Below are positions 1-7,197 of a DNA stretch of 8,080 nt, one piece after another (the first letter of the stretch is position 1; each line of letters starts with the position of its first letter). A program made the translations under genes and the position numbers. Location of the stretch: assembly GCA_902805755.1 (NCBI GenBank), contig CADCUA010000315.1, forward strand, positions 1 through 8,080. The letters run 5' to 3'. This DNA is from an uncultured Lysobacter sp. GTDB taxonomy: Bacteria > Pseudomonadota > Gammaproteobacteria > Xanthomonadales > Xanthomonadaceae. The notes below the pieces were generated by a model, which was not told where the DNA came from, searched no databases, and saw nothing but the letters and a program-made list of their open reading frames with translations.

Positions 1-94
1 TGTACCAAAGGCCCGGGTGTGGCGCTCGCCACTGAACCAGGCGCACAACGATGCAATCCGGCATTACCTGCTGCGCAAAGGCGCGCGCCGGTAA
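1..94 (+). CDS. C-terminal tail of an unrecognised upstream gene (partial)
   Basis: An open frame enters from the left edge (first full codon at 2) and ends at TAA 92-94, giving 30 visible residues. The tail is hydrophilic and basic; its last residues read HNDAIRHYLLRKGARR. The mix of residues looks like a real protein end, and the stop lies 69 bases before hemB on the same strand. I do not recognise the family, and 30 residues cannot support a function. The alternative is that this is non-coding sequence upstream of hemB. The visible part contains no start codon that would make a complete short gene more likely. Confidence 0.4.
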   Translation, partial: VPKARVWRSPLNQAHNDAIRHYLLRKGARR

Positions 95-1156
<1,062 letters not shown>

Positions 1157-1608
1157 GGCGCAGGCGCCGGTGCCCGTACCAGTGTCGTGGGCGGCGGGCG
1201 GGAAGCAGCTGGCGGTTGCCGCTTGGCATGGCGCACTGGATTACAGCAGCAGCCCGAGTGCGATGACATCGTGCATCCGCGCACGCGGCGCGAACCTCGC
1301 GGATAGCGCGCGGGGACCCCGACAGCGCCTGTCGCGACCCGCACGATCCATCGATTCGCGCGATGCGGTCGCGTTGAAGCAGTCCCATGGAGTGAACTCG
1401 TGAAGCCTATCGACGCCGTGACCCATCCGAGCGCGCTTCGGCATGCGCGACTCGATGAGCGCGGCGGTCGCAACGCCATGACACGGCATCTGCGCACGTG
1501 CGATGCGGATAGCGCGCATGGCGATGTGGCCGCTGCGGATCGCAGCGTCGGCCGGGGCGCCGGAAGCTGCGCTGGCCTTGCGCCGGGTTGCGGTCATGGG
1601 AGCGGCGC
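1157..1608. other. Long non-coding gap between hemB and aroE
   Basis: This 452-base gap has no convincing gene. Frames are open on both strands, but their products are Arg/Ala-rich with no recognisable domain, as expected by chance at this base composition. The 13-mer GCGGATAGCGCGC occurs twice in the same orientation, at 1299-1311 and 1505-1517. The stretch around 1330-1400 reads in the minus direction as FTPWDCFNATASRESMD. This vaguely resembles spurious peptides I associate with intergenic sequence in Lysobacter-like genomes, but that is an unverified impression. I see no clear terminator with a T-run after hemB. Confidence 0.5.
1299..1517 (+). repeat. Two direct copies of a 13-mer in the hemB-aroE gap
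   Basis: GCGGATAGCGCGC is present exactly at 1299-1311 and 1505-1517, 206 bases apart. In such GC-rich DNA a 13-base repeat can be accidental. It may also mark a decayed duplication or a dispersed intergenic element. Confidence 0.35.
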
Positions 1609-2445
1609 ATGAAGCGCTTCGCCGTCTTCGGTCATCCCGTCGCGCATTCGCTGTCGCCGCGCATTCATGCCGCGTTCGCGGCGCAGTGCGGCATCGCGCT
1701 CGAGTACACCGCGATCGATGCGACGCCGGAGGACTTCGAAACGACGGTCGCCGCGTTCGCACGCGCAGGCGGGCGCGGCGCGAACGTGACGCTGCCGCAC
1801 AAGGCCGCCGCCGCCGCGCTGTGCACGCGGCTGACCGCACGCGCGCAGGCGGCCGGCGCGGTCAACACGCTGCTGCGCACCGACGATGGGTGGGACGGTG
1901 ACAACACCGACGGCATCGGGCTGGTGCGCGACCTCACCGGGCGCCAGCGCATGGACCTGCGCGGCCGCCGGACGCTGCTGCTCGGCGCCGGCGGCGCGGC
2001 GCGCGGCGTGGCGCCGGCATTGCTGGACGCAGGCATCGGTGCGCTGGTGGTTGCCAACCGCACCGCCGCGAATGCCGAGGCACTGATCGCGGCCATTGCG
2101 GGCGATGCGCCGACCGCAGCCTGCGCGCTCGTGGCGCTGCCGGCGCAAGGTGCGTTCGACGTGATCGTCAACGCGACGTCCGCCGCGCGCGGCGAGGGCA
2201 TGCCCGCGCTGCCGGCGTCGCTGGTGCATGCGCAGACGGTGGCGGTGGATCTGGGCTACGGCGCGTCTGCCGCGCCGTTCCTGCACTGGGCGCAGCAGGC
2301 AGGCATCGGTGCATGCATCGACGGGCTCGGCATGCTGGTCGAACAGGCCGCCGAGAGTTTCCGGCTGTGGCACGGCACGCACCCGGCGACGGATCCCGTG
2401 TATCGAGAGCTGTACACGGACCGGCGCGGCGCGGCGCGCGCCTGA
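1609..2445 (+). CDS. aroE: Shikimate dehydrogenase (NADP+)
   Basis: AroE reversibly reduces 3-dehydroshikimate to shikimate with NADPH in the cytoplasmic shikimate pathway to chorismate. The 278-residue product has normal family length. The shikimate-binding serines lie in HSLSP (13-17). NVTLPHK (59-65) ends in the catalytic Lys65, paired with Asp101 in DNTDG. The Rossmann glycine loop is GAGGAARG (126-133), followed by NRT (150-152), which contacts the NADP phosphate. The C-terminal [14 protein letters not shown] block (241-254) closes the active site. The ATG at 1609 is preferred over an in-frame TTG at 1588 because the family begins with this beta strand and GGGAG (1598-1602) sits 6 bases before the ATG. 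It has no close operon partner in the window. AroE is favoured over the YdiB or quinate dehydrogenase types because the core motifs are typical. Confidence 0.96.
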   Translation: MKRFAVFGHPVAHSLSPRIHAAFAAQCGIALEYTAIDATPEDFETTVAAFARAGGRGANVTLPHKAAAAALCTRLTARAQAAGAVNTLLRTDDGWDGDNTDGIGLVRDLTGRQRMDLRGRRTLLLGAGGAARGVAPALLDAGIGALVVANRTAANAEALIAAIAGDAPTAACALVALPAQGAFDVIVNATSAARGEGMPALPASLVHAQTVAVDLGYGASAAPFLHWAQQAGIGACIDGLGMLVEQAAESFRLWHGTHPATDPVYRELYTDRRGAARA

Positions 2446-2611
2446 GGCGAAGCGGGGCAACGCGCGCCGCGTCGCGGTTGATCGGCGCGGCGATCGCGGC
2501 ATTGCCGAATGCAGGCTCGCGCGGCAGCCGCCTCTGTGTGAGATTCCGGCCATTCTCCGGGCGCGTGCGCTGCTGCGGCCGCTGCAGGCAGCGTGCGGCC
2601 GGGGCGCTGTT

Positions 2612-2676
2612 GTCGTCGTCGTCGTCGTCGTCGTCCTCATTGGCGTTGTTGGCGTTGCTGTGGTTGTTGGCGTTGT
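2612..2676 (+). repeat. Simple-sequence repeat: (GTC)8 followed by four 9-base units
   Basis: GTC is repeated eight times without interruption at 2612-2635. After five bases come four tandem 9-mers with consensus TGGCGTTGT, at 2641, 2650, 2659 and 2668. The second differs by one base and the third by two. The whole tract keeps a three-base period. It lies in the aroE-cyclase gap, 265 bases before the cyclase ATG. Read on the minus strand it could encode Asn/Asp-rich or Thr-rich sequence, but no credible gene surrounds it. Confidence 0.9.
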
Positions 2677-2930
2677 TCCACCGAGCCCGCCGCGCCGCGG
2701 AACCGGCATTGCCCGACCGCTGCCTGCCGGGCGCTGGCGTGATGGTCGCCACGCTTTCGCCGGCCCTCGCGTCCAGCGCAGTCCGGACCGTCGCATCTGG
2801 GCTATCGTCAAGGGGATCGTGGCGCGACCGGGCACGCTGCGCGCCGCCGGTGCGAACCGTCGGCAGCCCGCCACCACGATCGAGGTGCCAAGCCCCGGGT
2901 GGGGGCCTGGCATGCACCAAAGCGTTCGAC

Positions 2931-2938
2931 AGAGGAAG
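2931..2938 (+). promoter_or_regulatory. Ribosome binding site that fixes the cyclase start at 2941
   Basis: AGAGGAAG lies immediately before the ATG at 2941. It supports this ATG over the in-frame upstream GTG at 2899. The protein starting at 2941 opens directly with a well-formed signal peptide; the longer version would put 14 hydrophilic residues in front of it. Confidence 0.75.
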
Positions 2939-2940
2939 TC

Positions 2941-4686
2941 ATGGCACGGCCTGCTGCGTTCATCGGCTTGGCGCTTGCGATCGCCGCATCGCTCGGCGTC
3001 GTCGCGCCTGCGCGCGCATCGCGGGTCGCCACGCTGCTCGAACAGGCAGACGCGGTGCGCAGCCGCGATCCCCAGGCGTTCGCGTCGCTGCTCGATCGGG
3101 CCCATGCGATGCGCGCGCAGGCATCGGAGCCGGAACGCCAGCACCTGCGCCTGCTGCAGGCCTACCGTCGCGTGATCGTGGGTGACTACCCGCGGGCGCT
3201 CGAAGACGCCGAAGCGCTGGTGACGCAGGCGCGCGACCCCGACATCCGCTACCGCGCCGCGCTGCTGGTCGCGAACACGACCGCGGTGACGCGTGATTAC
3301 GTGCGCGGCCTGCAGTATCTCGAGCGTGCGCTGGCAATGCAGCCCCAGGTCAAGGACCCGGCCACGCGCAGCCTCGGGGTGGGCGTGGCCACGACGCTGT
3401 ACACGCAGTACGAGCTGCACGACCTGGCGCTGCACCATGCCGAGGCCGGGCTGCGCCAGGCGCTGCCGCCGCGCGTGCGCTGCTTCGTCCGCGTCGATCG
3501 CATCTACGCGTTGCAAGGCCTGGGCAAGCCCGTGGATGAGGTGCGTGACCTGCAGCCGGCACTGGCGGATTGCGGCGCGCAGGGCGAGGCGATCGCGGTG
3601 ACGATGCTGCACGTCCTGCAGGCAAAGCATCTGACCACCCAGGGCAGGATGCGCGAAGCAATAGCCGTGCTCGAAGACGCATTGCCGAACGCGCGTACAA
3701 CCCGCTATTCGCGCATCGTCGGCGAGGTGCTCGGCCTGCTTGCCCAGTACCGTGCGACGCTCGGCAACCACGCCGGTGCCGAAGCCGCAGCACGGCAGGT
3801 GCTGCAGCTCAGGGGCCAGAACCCCGGCTGGTGGCCGGTGGTGAAAGCGCACCGCGCGCTGTACGAAGCGGCACACGCGCGTGGTGACCTGCGCACCGCG
3901 CTCGAGCACCACCGCCAGTATGCGGACGCCGAGAAAGCGCACCTGGACGACGTGAAAGCGCGCGAGTTCGCCGCGCAGCTCGCACGCCACGAACTGTTTC
4001 AACGCGAGCACTCGGCACGCCTGCTGCAGGAACAGAACCACGTGCTGCGCCTGCGTGGCGACATCGCTCGCCGCCGGGCGTGGAACCTCGGCCTGCTGGT
4101 GGCACTGTTTGCCGCAGTCGCGCTGGCAGCGACCGGCTGGGGCTGGCGCAGCCGGCGCACCCATCGTGCGCTGCGGCGCATGGCGGAGACCGACGTACTC
4201 ACCGGCCTGAGCAACCGCCGCCATTTCCGCGAGAGCGTCGAGCGCGCGCTCGCCGTATGCGCGCAGCGGCAGTTGCCGGTCAGCGTGCTGCTGCTGGACC
4301 TGGACCACTTCAAGCAGATCAACGACGAATGCGGGCACCCGGCCGGCGACTGGGTGCTGCGTGAAGTCGCGCGCGTCGGCCGTGGCTACTGCCGCGAAGG
4401 CGACCTGTACGGACGCATCGGCGGCGAGGAGTTCGCGATGGCGCTGGTGGGCTGCAACATCGACGATGCGATGCGCATCGCCGAGGCGTGCCGGCAGGCG
4501 ATCGAAGCGATCGATGCCGCGCCCGCACCGTGCACGCGCCCGGTCACGGCCAGCATTGGCGTCGCGTGCACCGCGCACGCGGGCTACGACTACGAAACGC
4601 TGCTCGCCGATGCCGATGCGGCGATGTACCGGTCCAAGGTCGGCGGGCGCAACCGGGTGACGTCGAGCACTGCCGACGTGAATTGA
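2941..4686 (+). CDS. Membrane-bound TPR-GGDEF diguanylate cyclase
   Basis: This predicted cyclase makes cyclic di-GMP from two GTP molecules. The 581-residue product starts with a signal peptide or anchor (about 1-26, ending APARA). An alpha-helical, TPR-like region (about 30-335) follows and probably lies in the periplasm. Next come a charged, likely coiled-coil helix (about 338-378), one membrane segment (about 382-402) and a cytoplasmic GGDEF domain (about 414-575). The catalytic motif is GGEEF (494-498), an active variant. Metal-site Asp453 sits in DLDHFKQIND, and SIG (538-540) and AAMYRSKVGGRNRV are conserved. R485-E-G-D488 lies exactly five residues before GGEEF and is an intact inhibitory I-site, so product feedback is expected. 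No EAL domain is present. The architecture suggests a periplasmic ligand or protein sensor, but the signal cannot be read from sequence. It ends 42 bases before the convergent gene's stop. Confidence 0.93.
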   Translation: MARPAAFIGLALAIAASLGVVAPARASRVATLLEQADAVRSRDPQAFASLLDRAHAMRAQASEPERQHLRLLQAYRRVIVGDYPRALEDAEALVTQARDPDIRYRAALLVANTTAVTRDYVRGLQYLERALAMQPQVKDPATRSLGVGVATTLYTQYELHDLALHHAEAGLRQALPPRVRCFVRVDRIYALQGLGKPVDEVRDLQPALADCGAQGEAIAVTMLHVLQAKHLTTQGRMREAIAVLEDALPNARTTRYSRIVGEVLGLLAQYRATLGNHAGAEAAARQVLQLRGQNPGWWPVVKAHRALYEAAHARGDLRTALEHHRQYADAEKAHLDDVKAREFAAQLARHELFQREHSARLLQEQNHVLRLRGDIARRRAWNLGLLVALFAAVALAATGWGWRSRRTHRALRRMAETDVLTGLSNRRHFRESVERALAVCAQRQLPVSVLLLDLDHFKQINDECGHPAGDWVLREVARVGRGYCREGDLYGRIGGEEFAMALVGCNIDDAMRIAEACRQAIEAIDAAPAPCTRPVTASIGVACTAHAGYDYETLLADADAAMYRSKVGGRNRVTSSTADVN

Positions 4687-4708
4687 CCGCGCATCGCGTG
4701 CATTGAAC

Positions 4709-4722
4709 CGGCGCCCACGCCG
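4709..4722. terminator. Short hairpin between convergent genes (weak terminator candidate)
   Basis: CGGCG, loop CCCA, CGCCG forms a perfect 5-bp stem in the 42-base gap between two convergent stop codons. The position suits a shared terminator. The stem is short and no T-run follows on either strand, so support is weak. Confidence 0.3.
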
Positions 4723-4728
4723 TCAAGC

Positions 4729-5274
4729 TCACGCGTGCGACGGCATCTGCAGATACTGATCTTTCAGGCGCACGTAATGCTGCGCGCTGTAGTACAGCCC
4801 CTCGATCTCCGCATCGCGCAGCATGCGCACCTTGCGCGCGGGATTGCCGAGCCACAGCTCGCCCTCGCCGACTTCCTTGCCCGGCGATACCAGCGAGCCG
4901 GCGCCGATGAACGCGTGCCGTCGCACCACCGCGCCATCGAGCAGGATCGCGCCCATGCCGATCAGCACCGCATCCTCGATCGTGCAGGCGTGGATGATCG
5001 CCTTGTGGCCGATGGTGACGTCACTGCCGATCACGGTCGCGTAGCCGCCGAGCTTGGCGTGCGGGCCGTCGTGGCTGACATGGATGACGGTGCCGTCCTG
5101 GATGTTCGTGCGTGCGCCGATCGCGATCGTGTTGACGTCGCCGCGCACCACGCAGGTCGGCCAGATCGAAACATCCTCGGCGAGCGTGACGCGGCCGATA
5201 ACGGTGGCGGCGGAGTCGACGTACGCACGCTCGCCAAGAGTTGGCAGCGTGCCGAGATAGGGACGGATATTCAT
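4729..5274 (-). CDS. Gamma-class carbonic anhydrase-like protein (YrdA/PaaY family)
   Basis: The 181-residue product is a left-handed beta-helix protein of hexapeptide repeats (about residues 12-145) that would form trimers with metal sites between subunits. The three metal-binding histidines of the family are present: H65 in VIHVSH, and H90 and H95 in TIGHKAIIHACTI. The conserved R44 and D46 (VVRGDVN) and Q59-D60 (TNIQD) are also there. Compared with archaeal Cam it lacks the acidic loop, as usual for YrdA-type proteins. Carbonic anhydrase activity is therefore plausible but not assured; some relatives act on CoA thioesters (PaaY) or have no known activity. ATG 5274 is chosen over an in-frame GTG or upstream start at 5334: the family begins about here (MNIRPYLG) and a TACAAT box lies just upstream. 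It is a single gene, convergent with the cyclase gene. Confidence 0.9.
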   Translation of the reverse strand: MNIRPYLGTLPTLGERAYVDSAATVIGRVTLAEDVSIWPTCVVRGDVNTIAIGARTNIQDGTVIHVSHDGPHAKLGGYATVIGSDVTIGHKAIIHACTIEDAVLIGMGAILLDGAVVRRHAFIGAGSLVSPGKEVGEGELWLGNPARKVRMLRDAEIEGLYYSAQHYVRLKDQYLQMPSHA

Positions 5275-5286
5275 GCGCGGATTGTA
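5275..5286 (-). promoter_or_regulatory. Candidate -10 box of the carbonic anhydrase-like gene, implying a leaderless mRNA
   Basis: On the minus strand TACAAT (5286-5281) is followed by CCGCGC and then the ATG at 5274, a gap of 6 bases. Transcription would begin at the start codon itself, and there is no Shine-Dalgarno sequence. The box and spacer match those of hemB (TAGAAT, CCGCGCC, ATG) almost base for base. No clear -35 is visible. Confidence 0.55.
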
Positions 5287-5626
5287 GGCCGCGGCCGGCG
5301 CTGCGGCGTAGCGTAGCGGCGCGCATACCGCCATTGCTCAGGCGGGCGCTCAAGGCGAAGCGCGGATCCTGATGATGCGCTGCGTGGGACGTCGCACGCG
5401 CGGCGGCCTGGACTGCCAGCCGGCGATCAGTTCGGAATGTGCATCGTCCTGTACCCGCATCCGCGGCGCAGGCGCGCCGCCGTCATCGCCTGCAGGTGCG
5501 ACCCCGCTCAAGCGGCTCAAGCCCGTGCGGCATTACCGCAGCGAATGCGCCTGCGTTGTTCCGTCAGCGTGCCGCAGCGATCGTGCGCTACGCCCCACGC
5601 ACAGCGCAGGGCATCGAACGCGCGGC
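5287..5626. other. Non-coding gap between oleA and the carbonic anhydrase-like gene
   Basis: About 340 bases hold no gene I can support. In the minus direction, just after the oleA stop, I find only small imperfect hairpins, such as TGCGG...CCGCA at 5526-5540. None has a T-run. No start of an oleB-like hydrolase is visible. A plus-strand frame is open from 5372, but it runs antisense through all of oleA and has the composition of a shadow. Confidence 0.5.
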
Positions 5627-6643
5627 TTACCAGACCACTTCCGCCATCGAGCAGTTCAAGCCCGAGCCGATGCCGAGCAGCGCAACGCGGTCGCCCTTCT
5701 TCAGGCGGCCCATTTCGCGCAGCTTGCTGAGCACGATCGGCACCGAGGCCGGGCCGATGTTGCCGTGCTCGCCGAAGATCGTCAGCACCTTCTTCGGGTC
5801 GATGCCGATCGCCTTCGTCAGCGCGGCGGTGTGCACCTTGCTGACCTGGTGGATCACGAACTCGTCCAGCTCCTCGACCACCCAGCCGAGCTTCTGCGTC
5901 GCGAGGACAAACGTCTTCTGCGCGAGCTTCATGCCTTCGCTGAGCAGCAGGCGCGTGTCGGTGATCATGCCGTCCAGGTTGCCGCGGCACAGCTGGTTCC
6001 ACTCGGTCGCCGCGCGCGTGACGCCGCCGCGGTAGCGCGGTGCGCCCGGCGCGAGCTCGGCGCGCGCAAGCACCATCGCCGCCGCGCCGGAGCCCAGCGT
6101 CAGCGTGGCGAGCTCGCTGCGGAAGTCGGCATCGGTCACGTCCGCATGGGTCATGCGCGCGAGCGTCTTTTCATACGCGAGGTCCGCGGTTTCGCCGTCG
6201 ACCACGAGCGCGTAATCGATCTCGCCGCGTTCGATCATGCGGCTGGCGATGTCCATGCCGTTGATGAACGCCAGGCACGCGTTGCCGACATCGAAGTTCT
6301 GGCAGGTGTCGGGCAGGCCGAGGTTGCCGCTGACGATCGACGCCGTGGACGGCTCGAGGTAGTCGCGGCTGACCGAGGTGTTGACGAGCAGGCCGACGCG
6401 GCCGGGCTCGATCGCGGCATCGGCCAGCGCTTTCACCGCCGCCAGCGTCGCCGCGTCGGACGCGAGCATTTCGCCGTCCCACAGGCGGCGCGCCTGCACG
6501 CCGGCGATGTTGCCCAGCATGTCGGCCTTGATGCCCAGACGGTCCAGCGTCGGCTTCAGGCGCGCGTTGATCTCGTCCGTGCCCAGCCGGCGCGGTGCGT
6601 CGATATGGGCCAGACCGGCAATCGCGACGTGTTGGAACAGCAT
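5627..6643 (-). CDS. oleA: OleA: acyl-CoA head-to-head condensing thiolase (olefin biosynthesis)
   Basis: OleA joins two long-chain fatty acyl-CoAs by a non-decarboxylative Claisen condensation to give a 2-alkyl-3-keto acid. This is the first step towards long-chain olefins through OleD, OleC and OleB. The 338-residue product has the thiolase fold and reads colinearly with X. campestris OleA as I remember it: start MLFQ, end GLNCSMAEVVW, DYLEPSTASIVSGNLG in the middle. Catalytic residues are all present: Cys123 (GNACLAF), His265 (FVIHQVS), Asn295 (EHGNIGPAS) and Glu97 (DYLEPST), the glutamate that sets OleA apart from FabH and reaches into the partner subunit. Adding 20 to each gives the published C143, E117, H285 and N315 of the tagged protein, from memory. 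ATG 6643 is preferred to 6688 because of the MLFQ match. The lipoprotein gene lies 141 bases upstream; no oleB, oleC or oleD follows within 350 bases. Confidence 0.95.
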   Translation of the reverse strand: MLFQHVAIAGLAHIDAPRRLGTDEINARLKPTLDRLGIKADMLGNIAGVQARRLWDGEMLASDAATLAAVKALADAAIEPGRVGLLVNTSVSRDYLEPSTASIVSGNLGLPDTCQNFDVGNACLAFINGMDIASRMIERGEIDYALVVDGETADLAYEKTLARMTHADVTDADFRSELATLTLGSGAAAMVLARAELAPGAPRYRGGVTRAATEWNQLCRGNLDGMITDTRLLLSEGMKLAQKTFVLATQKLGWVVEELDEFVIHQVSKVHTAALTKAIGIDPKKVLTIFGEHGNIGPASVPIVLSKLREMGRLKKGDRVALLGIGSGLNCSMAEVVW

Positions 6644-6719
6644 GAGGCGGACCTGCGGACAGTAAGCCCGACAGAGTAGCCGCTTCACCCAGCCCTTGCA
6701 TGAAACAGGTAAGCGCGTT

Positions 6720-6735
6720 GTGAACGGCCGTTTAC
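6720..6735. promoter_or_regulatory. Palindrome upstream of oleA, possible operator
   Basis: GTGAACGGCCGTTTAC contains a perfect 10-bp palindrome, AACGGCCGTT (6723-6732), extended to 16 bp with one mismatched pair. It is centred about 84 bases upstream of the oleA ATG. A wider inverted pair, ACAGGT (6705-6710) and ACCTGT (6738-6743), flanks it. The position, between the lipoprotein stop and the oleA start, suits a regulator binding site for oleA. As RNA it could instead be the tail of the lipoprotein transcript. Both roles are inferred. Confidence 0.4.
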
Positions 6736-6755
6736 AGACCTGTAGCGGTGCTGTA

Positions 6756-6772
6756 CCCGCGCTCGTCGCGGG
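6756..6772 (-). terminator. Hairpin after the DUF4156 lipoprotein gene (candidate terminator)
   Basis: CCCGCG, loop of 5, CGCGGG forms a 6-bp all-GC stem 12 bases beyond the lipoprotein stop codon on the minus strand. There is no downstream T-run, so it may act as a weak or Rho-assisted terminator, or only as a 3'-end stabiliser. Confidence 0.35.
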
Positions 6773-6784
6773 GGCTGCGAGCAG

Positions 6785-7105
6785 CTATCGCCCGGCGCAG
6801 CGCCACGCCGCGAAGCGCTGCGTGCCGTCGTCCGGTGGGCCCAGCGGCTGCACCGCATCGGCCTGCAGCCCCGGCGCTTCGTTGCGCGCGAGCGTTTCCA
6901 GCTCCTCGCGCACGCGCAGGTCGTTGCGCTCGAAGAAGCCGAGCCGGTCCTTGACCGACACCTCGACATCGCCGCGTTTTTCGCAGCCGGCAGGCGCCGC
7001 CCCGGCGCCGAGCACCCGCACCGCGCTCGCGCCGGGCGCCATGTGGACCCAGGTGCAGCCGGAGACGAGCAGTGACGCGAGAACGAGACTGGTGGCGATA
7101 CGCAT
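6785..7105 (-). CDS. Small outer-envelope lipoprotein, DUF4156 family
   Basis: The 106-residue product begins with a lipoprotein signal peptide: MRIATSLVLASLLVSGC, lipobox LVSG with lipidated Cys17. A Ser or Thr next to the lipidated cysteine, not Asp, predicts sorting to the outer membrane; here it is Thr18. The mature part resembles the DUF4156 family of about 100-residue lipoproteins: GCTWV, AVRVL, a cysteine followed by xxxGDVEVSVKDRLGFFERN, REELETLARNEA, and a final WRC. Cys41 and Cys103 are placed to form a disulfide. The family has no established function that I know of. ATG 7105 is chosen over 7153 because it gives the signal peptide directly and is preceded by GGGGAAG at a good distance. 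A CACAAT box at 7139-7134 is a weak promoter candidate. Neighbours are the M16-like gene upstream and oleA downstream, on the same strand. Confidence 0.85.
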   Translation of the reverse strand: MRIATSLVLASLLVSGCTWVHMAPGASAVRVLGAGAAPAGCEKRGDVEVSVKDRLGFFERNDLRVREELETLARNEAPGLQADAVQPLGPPDDGTQRFAAWRCAGR

Positions 7106-7167
7106 GGCGGCTTCCCCAAAAGAACGAGGCCGGATTGTGGCCCGGCCCCGCATGCCCGGTGATGAAT

Positions 7168-7192
7168 CGGCCCGGCTGCGAGGGCCGGGCCG
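7168..7192 (-). terminator. Strong GC hairpin after the M16-like peptidase gene
   Basis: CGGCCCGGC (7168-7176), a 7-base loop, and GCCGGGCCG (7184-7192) form a perfect 9-bp all-GC stem. In the minus direction it starts 5 bases after the peptidase stop codon. The sequence after it is ATTCATCA, not a real T-run. It is the best terminator candidate in the window and would separate the peptidase gene from the lipoprotein gene. Confidence 0.6.
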
Positions 7193-7197
7193 TGCGA

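Larger units (their letters stand above)
2446..2940. other. Non-coding gap between aroE and the diguanylate cyclase gene
   Basis: This gap of about 495 bases has no recognisable gene. Its most distinctive content is the simple repeat at 2612-2676. Downstream, TATCGT at 2803-2808 is a possible but weak -10 for the cyclase gene; no matching -35 is seen. Open frames run through the gap on both strands. They give homopolymers across the repeat (Val, Ser, Asp or Thr runs depending on frame) and no domain, so none is called. Confidence 0.5.

Noticed and set aside
1400..1612. Possible 70-codon gene starting at GTG 1400 just before aroE
   Set aside because: A GGAG lies upstream, but the peptide is low-complexity with no family resemblance. 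It runs into the aroE ribosome binding site and start.
2537..2760. Plus-strand frame with a Ser run and a Leu/Ala/Trp hydrophobic stretch resembling a membrane helix
   Set aside because: The hydrophobic stretch is produced by the 9-base repeat. There is no ribosome binding site or credible start, and the rest is Arg-rich filler.
2168..2920. Minus-strand frame with an Asn/Asp-rich run (WNNANN...EDDDD)
   Set aside because: The run is the direct translation of the simple repeat. The frame overlaps aroE on the other strand, has no recognisable domain and no good start signal.
2899..2940. Upstream GTG start for the cyclase (14 extra residues)
   Set aside because: It would place hydrophilic residues before the signal peptide. 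AGAGGAAG directly precedes the ATG at 2941.
1594..4578. Minus-strand open frame of 994 codons spanning aroE and most of the cyclase gene
   Set aside because: It lies antisense to two clear genes. The product is Arg/Ala/His/Gln-rich with no domain, and long antisense frames are common at this GC content.
5275..5334. Longer N-terminus for the carbonic anhydrase-like protein
   Set aside because: The extra 20 residues do not match the family, and the -10 box lies inside this stretch.
5627..6643. Annotation as FabH (3-oxoacyl-ACP synthase III)
   Set aside because: The fold and Cys-His-Asn triad are shared, but Glu97 in DYLEPST and the end-to-end resemblance to X. campestris OleA favour OleA.
5372..6679. 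Plus-strand open frame of 435 codons over oleA
   Set aside because: Most of it is antisense to the well-supported oleA gene. The composition is low-information and shows no motif or ribosome binding site.
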